From Physella acuta (taxonomy: Eukaryota; Mollusca; Gastropoda; Physidae), in NCBI RefSeq assembly GCF_028476545.1, contig NW_026732024.1:244422-308421 (forward strand): 64,000 nt of DNA, written 5' to 3'. Position 1 is the first letter of the stretch. Every line of letters starts with the position of its first letter. The notes under the pieces were generated by a model that saw only the letters and a list, made by a program, of their open reading frames with translations, had not been told where the DNA came from and ran no database searches. Of the stretch, positions 15,030 through 30,000 are shown one piece after another. Position numbers and translations under genes: made by a program.

Positions 15030-18000
15030 CTGAAATACACATAATAGGTGAATACATTCACATGTAATATCTTTAAAAAAAAAATTCTGCTTTTTTGTCA
15101 GTTATTCAATGTTTATGTCCTATAATAGCCTATACACCATCAAGGTTAAAACATACTTTTAATATGTAAGTAAGATAATAAAAAACTTTCCATGGATTTA
15201 ACTTCTTGTCCTTATGATAATTTATTGTTTTATTTTTGGAAAAAAAAATGATTATTTTTACCTCATGTACTTGCTCAATTGGAATATTGCCATCTGCTAT
15301 CTGCTTCTTGAGTTGTTCATAAGTCAGTCCCTTCTGTTGATCAATCATACATAGATTTATTACCATTTTTACTACTCATTACAGTCATCATTTAAAAGAG
15401 TTGTAGAAATGTATTATTAAAAATGTTTAATTAATTAATGAATTAAGTATAAGTAAGTTAACATACACTCCATAGGTCTCTGTCCCAGACTCCAAAGAAA
15501 CCTGTAAATGATGGTGGCTCAAGCCCCTGTTTAATGCTAAATATTGCTGTATCCATGTCCCTACCAGATGGATCTGTTTTGAGGTATTCCTTCAATAAAA
15601 ACAAGATCTTAGTATTTAAAAATTACTGTTATATTATCACTTTTGTGCACACCGAAGGAAGTAAAAATAAATAACTTTTTACAATATTTATAGTAAATGT
15701 AATATCAAATTTAAATGTGGTAAAAAATTTGAATAATTAAAAAAAATAATTAATATGACATTTATTTTACAATATTTACATTAAATTTAAGATCAAATTT
15801 AAATGCAACACAAAATTTGAATAATTAAAAAAATATATTAATAAAAAAACTTATTATAAGTTAAAAAGGAAAAAAGTAAGTAATTTTAGTTTATTTTTAG
15901 GAAAAACTAGAGAGTTGTTTCCCTTTAATTATATTAAAATAATCTGTTAATTACTATTCTATTCTTTAAAAGGTTAACAGTTAATGAAAAAATAAGAATG
16001 AACCAGAACAAAAACAAAGTTTCCAGTATAGAAACTTTTACAAACAAACACAAATGTAAACAGAACAATTGAAACACCTACTATTGCACATCTTTGTGAT
16101 TCTTCTCTTTCCACTTTGTTGCTGTTCTTTCCCTGCCAGATGTAAACACATTCCCAGGCATCCAGGATCATGACATCATCTTCAATCAGATCTGACTGTG
16201 GGGCACAACAAAACAAAACATCATATGATACGTGAACAGCAGTGGAAGTAAAGTTCCCTTTTCTAACCTGGTGGTTTATGGGCAAGTGAAGTAGAGTTCA
16301 CCTGTTTCTGTGACCTCTGCTTATGAAGAGATAGTGTGGTCAGCACTACTCCCAGCCACCTTTACTTTCCAAAATGTGAGCTAGGTACCCATCAGAGCTG
16401 GGTGGACTAAGGGACATTCTACTGACCTGAACCCTGATTCCAACTAGAAACTTCAGCAGTCTAGCGCTATACCGCAAGACCAAACTGTGCAGTATAAGTG
16501 CTTATTGTAATTGTGTAACTCAGTCCAGTTTTTTTAATGGTCTACACACTGTTTATACATATAAGTGTTTATACATGGTTCAATTATTCAGTTATAGCCA
16601 GCTTTTCTTGATGTCAGTGTTAAATTAGAAAAGTGTTCAAGTGTTAAAGAATAATCTTGATATAAACAAACCTGCACAAAATCGTGAATTTCCTCAACAC
16701 TAATGAAACCTTTAGCATTGGATAAATGGAACAACCTAGGTGGGTGACTGCCATCATCCTGATGAAAGAGAAAATAATTTATTTATTAAAAAAATTTCAA
16801 TTTTAAAAAGTTGGATTAGATTTTTTACACATATTTGTAAATTCCAGTCTGTTTTAAAAGGATACATTTTACCTAAAAATTATTGAACAAAAAACCACAA
16901 ATCAAACTCTCAAACCTGTAAAAGTTTTTCTGAGGCATATTCTTCTTTACCACCCAATACATTCCAAAAATCTGGCTTTTCCTGTCCTTCAAACACATTT
17001 GTCAGTGTTCTGTAAATATTCATCAACATAAAACTTTTAATTAAGATTTCAGATAAAAGAAATCAGATAAAGAAAAAAACAGTGAAGACAAAAACGTATC
17101 CTCTAAACTTTTAATTAAGATAAGATAAAAGGAATCAGATAAAGAAAAAAAAAGGTAAAATTAAAGACAAAACATTCTCTCCGGAACAGATAACTATCTT
17201 ATAAAGAGGTAATGACAAAAACATATCCTCTAAACTTTTAATTAAGATTAAGATAAGAGGAATCAGATAAAGAAAAAAAAAGGTAAAATTAAAGACAAAA
17301 CATTCTCTCCGGAACAGATAACTATCTTATAAAGAGGTAATGACAAAAACATATCCTCTAAACTTTTAATTAAGATTAAGATAAGAGGAATCAGATAAAG
17401 AAAAAAAAGGTAAAATTAAAGACAAAACATTCTCTCCAGAACAGATAACTATCTTATAAAGAGGTAATGACAAAAACATATCCTCTAAACTTTTAATTAA
17501 GATTAAGATAAGAGGAATCAGATAAAGAAAAAAAAAGGTAAAATTAAAGACAAAACATTCTCTCCGGAACAGATAACTATCTTATAAAGAGGTAATGACA
17601 AAAACATATCCTCTAAACTTTTAATTAAGATTAAGATAAGAGGAATCAGATAAAGAAAAAAAAAGGTAAAATTAAAGACAAAACATTCTTTCAGAACAGA
17701 TAACTATCTTATAAAGAGGTAATGACAAAAACATATCCTCTAAACTTTTAATTAAGATTAAGATAAGAGGAATCAGATAAAGAAAAAAAAAGGTAAAATT
17801 AAAGACAAAACATTCTCTCCGGAACAGATAACTATCTTATAAAGAGGTAATGACAAAAACATATCCTCTAAACTTTTAATTAAGATTAAGATAAGAGGAA
17901 TCAGATAAAGAAAAAAAAAGGTAAAATTAAAGACAAAACATTCTCTCCGGAACAGATAGATATCTTATAAAGAGGCTTGCTGCATTCGTTACCTAGGAGA

Positions 18001-21000
18001 CCTGGCAGCAATATTTTTGGCCATCTCCCTCTCATCTCCTGTACAGCCTTTACCTGCCCAGCTGTAGACAGCACTTTTGGTGAAGATAACAAAAACATCA
18101 TTAGAGTTCAGGGAAGATGCCCAAAGTGGTACCTGAAAGGATTTTTCATAATTAGTTTTATTATACCTTTTGTTTGTTAATCCAGAAGACTCAAAAAAAA
18201 TAAAATAATATAATCAACTGTTTTTTATGAAAACTTTATATCTTGCTTCAATAATTCTTGAAATATCCACCATAAAATAATGTATTACCTGAATGGCTTT
18301 GCAGGTAAGTGCAGAAGTGCCTCTGACTTGAAGCATATACTTGTCACCAGGTCCTTCGTAATCTAAGCCATTGGTTGTCACTTTACCCTTTGTCCAACCT
18401 GCCTTACCTCCCTTTAACAAAAATTTTAACACATTTTTATGATTGTACACGCTAATGTTTTAAAATATCTTTAACATTTATTGGAATTTTAATGAACTAT
18501 AAAAAATTGTTGATAACATTTGTATTTAATGAAATAACAGTTTATTAGAATTTTAATGAATTAATTAAAAAAATATTTTTGATTAAACTTGCATTTAATG
18601 AAATAATTAAAAAATATTTTTGATTACACATGCATTTAACGAAATAACAGTTAAAAAATAAATATTAAGTTATACTGGGGCTGACTTGTCTTTAGAAAAA
18701 GCTCACCTCAAATATGACCATCTTTCCACCAAACAACGCCATGAAGTGTGGGGGTTCTTTGTACTGTACAACCCTCACCTAGACAAAACATTTTTGAAAA
18801 TGTACATCTCTATCAAAATACAAGTGAATACTACTTATTAGATTTCAATAACAAGTTCCATTTCTACACAAACAAAAAAACTATTTAAAAATAATGTATA
18901 AATGCTAAAATAAAAGCAAAATTAGCAGGGTGTGGTCTCATAATATTATTTATCAATGCCATAACCAATGGAAGTTACTTGAAAATTTTTCTACATCAGT
19001 AGTTGTAGAGTAATCCAGATCATCATATAAGTGATAATTTGAATAAATTACACAGAGATCGGAGGGAATAATTTTACTAAATATGTTATCAATTAATTTT
19101 TTAACAACCTGTATAGGAGCACCATGATGTTTATCATCTAACTGCACTGCCATAAGAGCAGCTGTACCTTGCTCATCAGCTGTGGACTTCAAACCCTGGG
19201 AAATATAAAAAAACATCATGTCTGAACATTACAAATGTATATATCCAAAAACAAATTGTTGAGAGGTATTCCAATAGATATTTAACACTAAAAGGGTAGC
19301 TATTTGCAAAAAAATCTATAAATTACCCAAATTAAAAAAAAATTATAGTTAGTAAAATTTTTAAAATTTATTAATAATACCTACCAGCCAGTAATAGATG
19401 ATATATGCTTCTCTCCCTTGAACATTATATGTATAAAGAATAACATAGCAATCTCCTCCATAGAATTCTCCATAGTGTACTGTTTCTAGTGGTACCATCT
19501 GGAAGTTTTCAATGCGCCATACCTGGAAGTAAATAAAAAAAAATTTTTATGAACTCTTACTAAAAATGTTTATTGAAATATAAAAAAAATTAATGGAGTA
19601 TATTTCTAAAAATAGAAACTCTGTTTAAGTAATTAAATATTAGAGTTCTGTGTGGTCGGCTAAGTAAAGCTCATTGTTGCTAAATACTTAAATACTTAAG
19701 TCTTTTGTAGGAAATCCCTTCCAACATTACAATTAAGTATGAAGAAGAAGAAATATTTTAATTCTTTAATAAATTAAATGTAAGACATATTTTCTGCTGA
19801 ATTTACTTAATGATTGATGTTGGGTTTAATCAGTCTGACCTTTCAACCTGTTATTTTTAATTTTCAACTCCTTTTTAACTGATAAACATTGCTAGAATTA
19901 AAAAAAAAGGGAAAACGCTGTTCAAGCTGTAAATTATTCAATTGATTGAAATGAAATACGAAATTTAAAATGTGTAACGTTACCTCCACTTTGCCAGAGC
20001 CATCGTCTACCATCTGAGTTTCTGCAGCCAAGGCAGGATTAGAGTGTAATGTTGATGCATCAAACTTCGTTTGGACTGTCCTTGCTAAACATTTATTAAA
20101 AGAAGTCGTTACACACGTGAAAAAAATTAACATAATTATTGTAATGACATTATTTGATTAAAAAGAGAAGCTCAACTTGAATTTCTCACCAATTCTGCTT
20201 CTGGTATAAACTTTGCCTGGGGGAGGGGGTTGAGGCCAGTCTTTGAATAGGCACTTGAAGTCTGTTGGCTCTGCCCCTTCCACAACTCTTGTCACTTTTG
20301 TGTCTGATGGATAACCTTTCTTTTTTAAGAAACCCTGTTGGAATTTTTTAAATATTGAAATCTATCAGCAAGATTGTTACCAACATTGGCTACACATAAC
20401 TGGTAGCAAAATAGTTAAAAAAAGGATTACACTATTAATACAGCAATTAGCGAAATGGAACTTAATGGTTGTACATTTAAATACATTGATACTATCACTA
20501 ATTACATTACCAAGGCAAAAAATAGCAAAATATATAGAGAAAAACTCGAGGGGGGTGCAAATCGAAAACTTGTGGGGGGGGGGGTGCAAATCGAAAGTTT
20601 GAGGGGGGGGGGGGGTGCAAATCGAAAGTTTGAGGGGGGGGTGCAAATCGAAAGTTTGAAAGTTTGTCCCTTGGAAGGGTCTCTATGCCTCTGAGGGGGG
20701 TGACACCATTAAGTGTCGCACCGGGTGACACCCGACCTCGCTACGCCACTGCGGGTAGTTATGATCACTGAAGTAAAAAATACCTATAATAAAATAAAAC
20801 TCCTCGCTAATAATAGTTATCTTATTTTTAGATTTACCACACAGGTGAATTCATTTAATTAAAATTGAATGTATCTTCACTTACTACAGCATTTCTCATA
20901 GCTTCTTTCTTTTCTTTTGGTGAAGCTTTTTTACCAATCCAAAGCCATGCTCCAGAAGGACCATTGTCTATTATAAATGAGTCCTGTTAAAAAAAAATCC

Positions 21001-24000
21001 ACATAAATAAATATATAATTTATTAGCAATAGTCTTATAAGTTGAAACATAATTATTCAAATTAAGCAAATATTTTAATTATTTGTGGAGGTCAGCTGAT
21101 ACTTTTAATAACCAACAAAAGGCCTAGATTAATTTAATATTCTATTACATTTGGCTATAAGATTTTATAAAGTTGAAAATAGGGCAAAAAAGTACAGTTA
21201 ATGTCTCCAAGATGTTTCCAGTATATTTGGGCTATTTTTAAAATACAGTATCATTAAAGTTGCTATACACATATGAGTTTAATATAATGAACGAGCCGGC
21301 CCGCGGCATAACATACGCCGCTATTTAGTTGTTTCTAATTTTCAATAATTCATAATTTGTGAATTCGACAGTACCAACGCTGACACTGAAAATATTTCTT
21401 TAAAACACTATAACTTAGTAGCTCGTTAAGGACCATAACCCCCCCCCCCCCTTCCTTCCCCCCCCCCCCCCCTTCCTCCCCCCCCTACGTTTAAAATCGT
21501 TGGCTCTGCTTGTAAACATTTAGAGTGAACACAGCTCACTAAAACCATGTAGGGGTGGGGAGGTAGGGAGAGCGTTTGCAGCTTGTTTTCTAACGGCTCG
21601 AAGAAGAGAATTATATATATAGATAATTGCATTTATTAATAAGCAAATTAAAAAGAGATAAATGTGACAATTTTAAAGATAACAACTAAGGCTTCTATTA
21701 TTTAAATGCATGTTATATAGGTAAGGGAGAAAACAGAGTCAATACATGCACTGACAATTAAATTAGTTTATGGAAACATAAACTTTATAAACACTAGGGT
21801 TGATCACATGTTATGTGAAAACTGGTTAATTAATTTTATTAGTTTTGAATAGTTGCTTCTGTTCAAATCTTAACAAACAAAAATAAAAATGTTTAATATT
21901 GTTTAAAAAATCATGTTAAATGAATAACATTTTATTTTGAAATTTAAAAAATAATTTTTCTTCAGATGTTTTTGATCTAAAGTAATAAATAATGTGAGAG
22001 ACAAATTAAGAGGCAGAGAGTACATAAAGTAGTTTATGTGAGTGAATGTACTAGGGTAGAGTATTTCTTGCATGCCTACGTACCTTGCTAACTTTCTGAT
22101 AGGGCTATCAGTAAAAACAGCTTTTAGATATGTTTGGTTTAAATATGTATAACTTAATGAAAGACATGGAATAATAAAGGTTAAATTGAAAACAGGGGAA
22201 GTAATCTCAAACTGTCTTGTTTTAATGTTTTAATGAGCTTGTAACTAATTAAGTGTGTCCTTTAAGCATAATTTATGAGTGTTTAAAAAAATAAGTACAA
22301 CTACATCATGTGACTCATGATGATATAATCCAATTTTTTTTATACAAGTCTGAGGATACTTGTATCCTGTTAATGTTGAACTAAACACTTTGTCAATGTT
22401 GCTACCATTAAAACCACATGCAGAATCTTTCAGTGCTATTTGTAGCTATAAAAACAATCACTTAGTAAGAGAAATAAAAATCAATCTCTGAGTGCTTTTG
22501 ATAGCTTAATGTGCCATACACAAGTCATATTAACTTTTTTAATTTAACTAATTGGCAATAAAATCTGTAAGCTATTTGTTGCTTGATGCATACATACATA
22601 CATATATCGTGATGATGGTCACCTTGATTCTTAAAAAATACAATATCTAAAAGCTATATGAACCTTCATTAAATGTTCAAATTCAGCAAGAGAATCTTTG
22701 TATTTAAAAAGGAAATTATTTTAAGATTCAAATTAACAAATTCTTTCACCCAACTTGGCATAGCTATATCCTTAGCATTGACGCTAGTATGAACAACACT
22801 CATCAGTGATTAGCACATAAAAAGCTAGACACTTACATCAGAGAGTAAATCTTTTCTAGAAAGTGGCCCAGGCTTAACCTCCTGAATACGCAGAGTTCCA
22901 TCTTCTTCACGACAACTAAAGAAAAATAAGGACAGATTACTAATGCAATACGCCAACATCACCACTGTAAGTAAGTATTAGATAAGCATAACATGTCTTT
23001 GAAAAATACACAAGCAACAAGCATAAGGGCTTCTTTTAAATCACTATAATAATTCTTTTAACAAAATATATAAGTAATAAGTATTAGGCCTACTTATTGA
23101 TAACTTTTAAAAAATACAAAATACTTTCTTTTAAAAAATGTACCAATTTACTTTATTTATTATATAACATTATAAAACATTTCAACAAACTGAACACGAA
23201 TAACAAAGATGAAATAACATACGAAAAAAGTTTAATGTTGGCTGAGATTTGTCTTTCGTTGACTTCATCATCACCACCCTCTTTTCCTCCCTTAACTTTG
23301 TTTCTTTCACGAATGACGAGATATTTCTCAAACAGCTGAAATAAAGTTAGTTTCAAATGCTTAATTTGAATTGTACGGTAAAACAAATGATGTAAATTGA
23401 TAAAGATGCAATGATGATTGGTTTTTAACACGAAAATGGGGATATATATTAATATCTAACAGCAACTAATAGGAAAGTAAGTTAGCATTGTATTGTACAG
23501 TTTTGGCACTTTTCGTGGAAGATAAAAAGATATGTATAAATATTTACTGAAGACATTATTTGTGATTAAATATAGCATTTTGTGTAACTAAGGGGAGTTA
23601 AATCAAACTATGTATTAAAATAAAATACTTTTTAAATCTGGATGTAGACTACCTTTGTAAGTGCCTGCTAATTTTATATGAAAAATGTATTTAAAACAAT
23701 TTTATTTAAATGTACCTGCTTTGCATCTTTGTCTAACTTATCTTCCTGCCCATCCTCCACAACAAAAATATTGGCCTTGCCACCTCTTTCATCTCTCAGC
23801 TTTCTGCAATGTTCCAGTGTCTGTCATAGAAATAAATAAAAAAGGTTAACTTCCATAACATGAAACAAATTTACAACATTAAATCTGTATAGCATTTACA
23901 AAAGTTATGACTCCTTTAGTATCATATTGCAGTAAGTTCTCAGGAGGACACTGGTCATCTTCTGGCCAAAGACATCTCTATTACCAGAAACTAAAGGTTA

Positions 24001-27000
24001 AGCATTTTAATTTATTCAAATTTTTTCCTTTCCTTACTTTCATCTTCTCTGTTTTGTTGCACTCTGCACCCAGCCAAGGGAAGATAACTTGTCCCAGATC
24101 AACAATGTAACAGTCCCCATGATTCATTTGGTCCCAGTCTATTTCAGGACACTGTAAGGAAAATAAATCAACACAATTTTGATAATGTGATTGCATAAAA
24201 ATAATAAAATTCTGCTACTGAAGCATGACAGGCGATAGCTCTTAACTCATATTTGCACCTCATCCACTTAACTAATAACTTAAAGGTTGCTTGCTACTAG
24301 TGACAGCTTCATAAATTCTGGGGCTTTAACCAGACCTAAAATTATTATGGGTAGCTAAAAGGATTTTGATCAGAGGACAAAAACATCAAGAGATAATCAA
24401 ATGGTTAGTAAGAAATTATTATTAAGCTTCAATGTATTTATAAATTTTATCCGAACATACTCTAAAGTCACTTAGGTTATGCAATACAATAATTTAAGGA
24501 GCAGATTTGAATGAGCTTGAACATCATTTTATAAAATTGAAATTCTTATTCTCAAATATTCAGGTTTCATTTGGGGTTTTTGTTTATTTTACTAATTGTT
24601 GCTATTTTGATAAAAATAATGCAAAAATTGAAAAAGATGCACACACACCTCTGAAAATCTGGGGTTTCTTTTGCCTTTGACATGAATCAGTCTGGGTTGA
24701 AATATTCCTTTATCCACATGATGGAATCCAGATTTAGCACCACCAGATTTTATTCTGTTTCAAAAATAATATTAAAAAAATGATGATACCTTTTTACTGC
24801 ATACTGGCTAACCAGTAAAAAAAATAATGTAGAACTAATATAAATTTTATTTTTTACTTTTGCATTAAAAAAAAACTAAAATACAGTGTAAATACTTTTA
24901 AAAAATTTAAAAATGAAAATACATTTTTTAATATCAGAAAATTCAATTTTTAACCTACTTAATTCCATTAGGAAAATAACTGAGAAAACGTTGGGATTCG
25001 TGACCTTCAACCTCTCTGTGTTGGACAGGTGCACCCCCAAGCAAATCATCCAGTTCTACAGATTTGTAGGCTGCTATACCTGCCTCATCCTACAACATTA
25101 AACACAGAGAAAAGGTTTATTAAATTCAAAATAAAAATTTACAATTTCAGACATAACAGTCAGTAGGTCAAAATAAGTACAGCTGATCTTTTATATGAAT
25201 GGGCAGTGGTCAGTATTGTGCATGGGGGTCTTTACATTCCCAGAATGTTATCAATTACGATAACAAAATGGGTGAACACAGGAAGACCAACTTATTCCCA
25301 GACCAGGGACTGAACCCATGACTTTTCAGTTAAGCAATCAGATACTCTTCCACTAAACCACAACTCATTGGATTCCCATGACAAAGTGTAAGAAAAACAA
25401 AAACAAAAAAAAAACAGAGAAAAAAATCTTTGATACTGATGAGAATTTAACAGATTTACAAGCTGCTGTGCCTGCTTCATCCAAAGATTTTAAGTATCAT
25501 TAAGTGCTGAAATAACCACACAAATAAAACAGCAAAAATAATATAATTAACGAATATGACAACAAAACTATTTTCCTTTATTTAATAAGGTGGAAAAGAT
25601 ATTTAAAAAAAAATTCAATAAGGTTGCATGTTTTGAAAGGTAGAACAATTTAAAAAACTGACCTGGGATGTGTCATTACCAAGCCAGAAGTGGACATGAC
25701 AGTCCAAGGGTCCACCTTTGGTGTCCTTTATCTAAACAAAAATAAAGGAGATTAGTACCAGAACTACATTACACACCTTAATATTAATGTAAATAAAATG
25801 TTTAGGGTTCTGCATTATAGAAGCTTGAACATTTTGTTTCTAAAATCTTATGAAGTTTTTTTTCACTAAATAAATATAGATTTAAATGAATTTATGGTAA
25901 TTGATGACATACTTCAGTGGTAAAAATAAATAGTAACTGAATTGTAAGAACAGTTATTATCATACTTTAGTGGTAAGAACTGAGAAACAATGACTAATTA
26001 ATATAGGTTTCGTCATGAGGAATAACTGACACATAACTCATAATTGGACATGATTTAGGTCTAAGTCACAAATTGTTTTCTTTTTAAAGCTTCGGTACAA
26101 GAAATTAAAAAAATTCATGAGTGTCATTTTGTTTTCTTATGTGTAATATCACATTTTTTTAAAAAAAAGAGAAAATAAAATTGTCAAATATATTACATAT
26201 ATGAAAAATGTTAAAGTTTGAAACTATAATCTAAATAAATTTAGAAGTAGGCTTAAATAATTTTAGAACAGAAACTGAACTGTTAAAAATACTAGCAACT
26301 ACTTTTAGTATGAACAAAATTGATTGTGAGAAATATATGATAAGATAATTGCAAAATTTTAAACATAATAAATTTAGCCTGATTATAGTATTGCATTGTG
26401 AGGCAGCTCAAATGAAAGACAAAAGTTTAGGATAGCAGTGATGTAAAAATAAACCAAAAGATAAAATCTAAAGGTATGTCGCCAGCTCAAGTGACACAGA
26501 AAACTGCAGACATTCAAATGACAGACACATTTAAAAAAAATAAAATGTGTTATGTCAGTGTTATCTTTTTTTTTAACACATAGGCCAGCCTAAGAAGATA
26601 TTTAACTGACTTAAATATATGCATTTTTTTTTTTTCAAAAAATGACAGTCACTTTGTTATCTAATGTTAGCATTAAAAATATTTCTAATTTGAATAAAAG
26701 ACATAATGTAACAAACTTTTTGTGTGAATTACAGAGTACACCAATCAAGTGAGAGGTGAATTGTGAATTATGTTGCATGACAAATGGTGTTGAAAACAAA
26801 GGGAGCAACGTGTTGGGCAATGTATTATTTATGGTATATTTAAAAACAAATATAGGTAGTATCTTTGAAAAAACATCTTGATTTTTATAACATTTTTTTT
26901 AATAACATTAACAGTGGAACTACACTACTGAAAGAACTATTTAATTTATTAATATAACAATTTTAGCTTTTAAAACAAATTAATCTCTTAAATATTGAGC

Positions 27001-30000
27001 CTGATCAAGTTACGTTTACTGACTCAATGCTGTTTGAATATAAATAGGAGAGTATAAAGATAATTTATGTATCAAAAGTCTAATGAGGGACTAAGCAGAG
27101 CAGAAAGGATTTTATGCAACTTATTAATTAATTAACAATATTTTAATTATCTCCAATAAACCATACGTTCAACCAAATAACTTGTTACATAGCTTAAAAG
27201 TTCTAGTTCCATCACCAACCTTAAGGGTCAATTAGTACAATCCCACTTTTTTTGTACATATTAATCAATGCTTTATTATGCCACTAGAAAAAAAATTATG
27301 CTCAACGAGGAACTAATATTGGATATACATTTTGTTCCATGGGCATTATATAGCTTGCTATTTACAATTAATTTTTAATTAAATATAGCATTTTAAATAT
27401 TTCTGTTATTTTTTTTATAAACAATAAGACAAGCATACAAGTAACCCTCACAAACGTAATCATCTAACCCAGTTAGTAGGCTACAAATGACTGGAAAAAG
27501 AACTAGTAAAATTATTTTTTTTAATTACAAACTCCATTATGTTATTTCCACACACATTAATTAAAACCAACATGAGTAATTTTAAATCCTTAAAAGATAA
27601 AATGTAAAAATACATTTTGACTTTGCAAGGGTAAGTTATAAAAACAAGCAAAAAAAAATTACAGCTGCTGATTATGATATGCCTGGTTGGCTTCAAGCTG
27701 AAATTTTACTTTTAAATAGAGTTTTAACTTTTTGATAAGCCAGTTAAGTAACTTAACTGTTTTTGAAATTTAAAACAAAATCCAACCAAACACATTTCTT
27801 CATGAGCTTTCAGCTACACGCATAGATGTAAATACATTTTTTTTAAAACAGTGAGCCTGCATAATATTGAAATACCTGTGCATCAACACCACCTTTTGAA
27901 GCATTGCCTTCTTCTCCAATCTGTATGGTTTTGTTAATTGTGACATGGATAATGAGGGTTACATCAAGTTACAACATTTATATAATATAGACGGGACAGA
28001 AACTTCTCCAATATTTCCACTATTCTCTCATATTTAAGCCATGTCTAATGTTTTTATAATTTTATAAAAGTTCAAAACCCTAGTAATTGTTGATATTAAT
28101 TGAATAAAATGTAACCCACTGATATGACATGCTAAAGAAAAATATTTGTAAATTTTTAAAAAATACATATGGATCTGCAATGTGTATTTTCAAAATACCC
28201 ACAACCAACTAAACTTAAAAGTAATAAAACTTAATATGTGTTAAAAATAAAATACTTTACTAATTATTGTAAAACTTAAGTATTATAAAAATTAACTTAA
28301 ATAAACCGGGAGTGATCTCCCCTAAACTTTCTCGAATATTCTTATATAAAATAACAGGGGATGGGAACTCGGGCTATAGACATGATTTTTAATCCATTTT
28401 AAATACTTAAAGTTTTAAAAATAGAATAAAATCTCGTAGACAAATTAATTGCACACCAAGTGAACGCCAAATAAAAAAACGCATAATGGTGCGCAATATT
28501 ATTATTACTTTTAAAATTTACATTAGTTTTTTGAGAAATCGGAAGTAGCGTAAAGTACTACTTCCAGTCAACGGAAATTACTCAAAATTTGATAGAAGGT
28601 AGAGAATTAGATCTTTTACTTACATATGAAATTTCATTTATCTATCTGAAATAGTACTCAAGTTATAGGCTTTTGAAAAATTCAAAGTAGGAAAAGTACC
28701 ACTTCCGGTTATCGGAAATCGCTCAAAAGTTGATACGGATCTACGATTTTGATAAAATACTTATATATGAAATTTCATCAACCTAGCTGTAACGGTTCTC
28801 AAGTTATCGTGTTTACACACGGACAGACAGACACACAGACACACAGACACACAGACAGACACACAGACATACGGACAAGATTGCAAAATTATGTTTTTCC
28901 GTATCAGTGAGGTGTGAAACGTCGAGATTTGTAAAAATTTTTTTTTTTTGCACGATTACAAGACTTTCTCTATACTTCGTATATACGAGAAAGTAAAAAT
29001 GATATAACTTTAAATTTTATCAGATATCCTAATATTTTGTAACAATCTGTGTAATATTTATAACTATGTATACAAATCTAATAGATACATGTATATCATT
29101 CAGTACTATGCATGAATATATAGTTCTATATACTAGGTGCAACATTGACAATTGATCTCAAATAATATTTAACAGATTGGTGCATCTACAGTAGGCTGTG
29201 GTTAAATAAACACAACAGTCATAGACCTAAATATAAAAATGTTTTGTTTTATGGCTATTTAAGCTCAGATCACAATCTGATTTTTTTAATAATTATACTA
29301 AACACACACATGAAACCATTAAGGTTTTACTTCAAGAGCAGACAACCTTTGATACCATGACTGCACCACGAGAATGAAGTGGCTGTCAAGAACTGGTACA
29401 TTTACCATTACTCAACATGTCATGGGGGTTGGTTAATGCTCACACCCCTACACCTCCCCCACCCCTGAAGCTAGAAACTTGATGCAAACAATTTACTAAT
29501 CAGTACATTATGATCTGTTTTATTGTTCATTCCCTGCTTTAAATGAAAATAGTGAATACAAAAGGACTTTTGTTTTACACAAAACTTATGTAAAGAGCAC
29601 TCTGCTCATTTATACATTTTTTTCTAATTCAAAAAATCACAGAAGTTGTTTTTGTTTTGGCAGTCTTTCAGTTTTATTGTATTAATTCAATCATTTAATG
29701 CTCCACAAATGTTCATTGTTGAATGATTTTCTAAAATCTACATTCAAATTAAATTGAAATCAAATAAACATACAATTTATATTTAGTAAATCTAGTTTGA
29801 AATACCAAAGCTAAATGTTTCTTAAGTTACCAAAATCTCTGTCTTCAAAACCTGGACCTAAAGGAGTAAATCTAGATGTCAACATTTACTACAGTTTAAA
29901 CAGTAGAAAAAAATGAATGTAAACATCAACTTACAGATAACACAATGTATGAGTCACCTCTGAAGAATTCACCAAAAAACTCTTTTGCTATTGGAACAAC

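Noticed and set aside
20377-20731. Proline/histidine-rich frames
   Set aside because: They are translations of the GTGCAAATCGAAAGTTTGA plus poly-G tandem repeat.
24262-24360. Possible extra villin exon
   Set aside because: Flanking villin exons already join in phase and no splice consensus is present.
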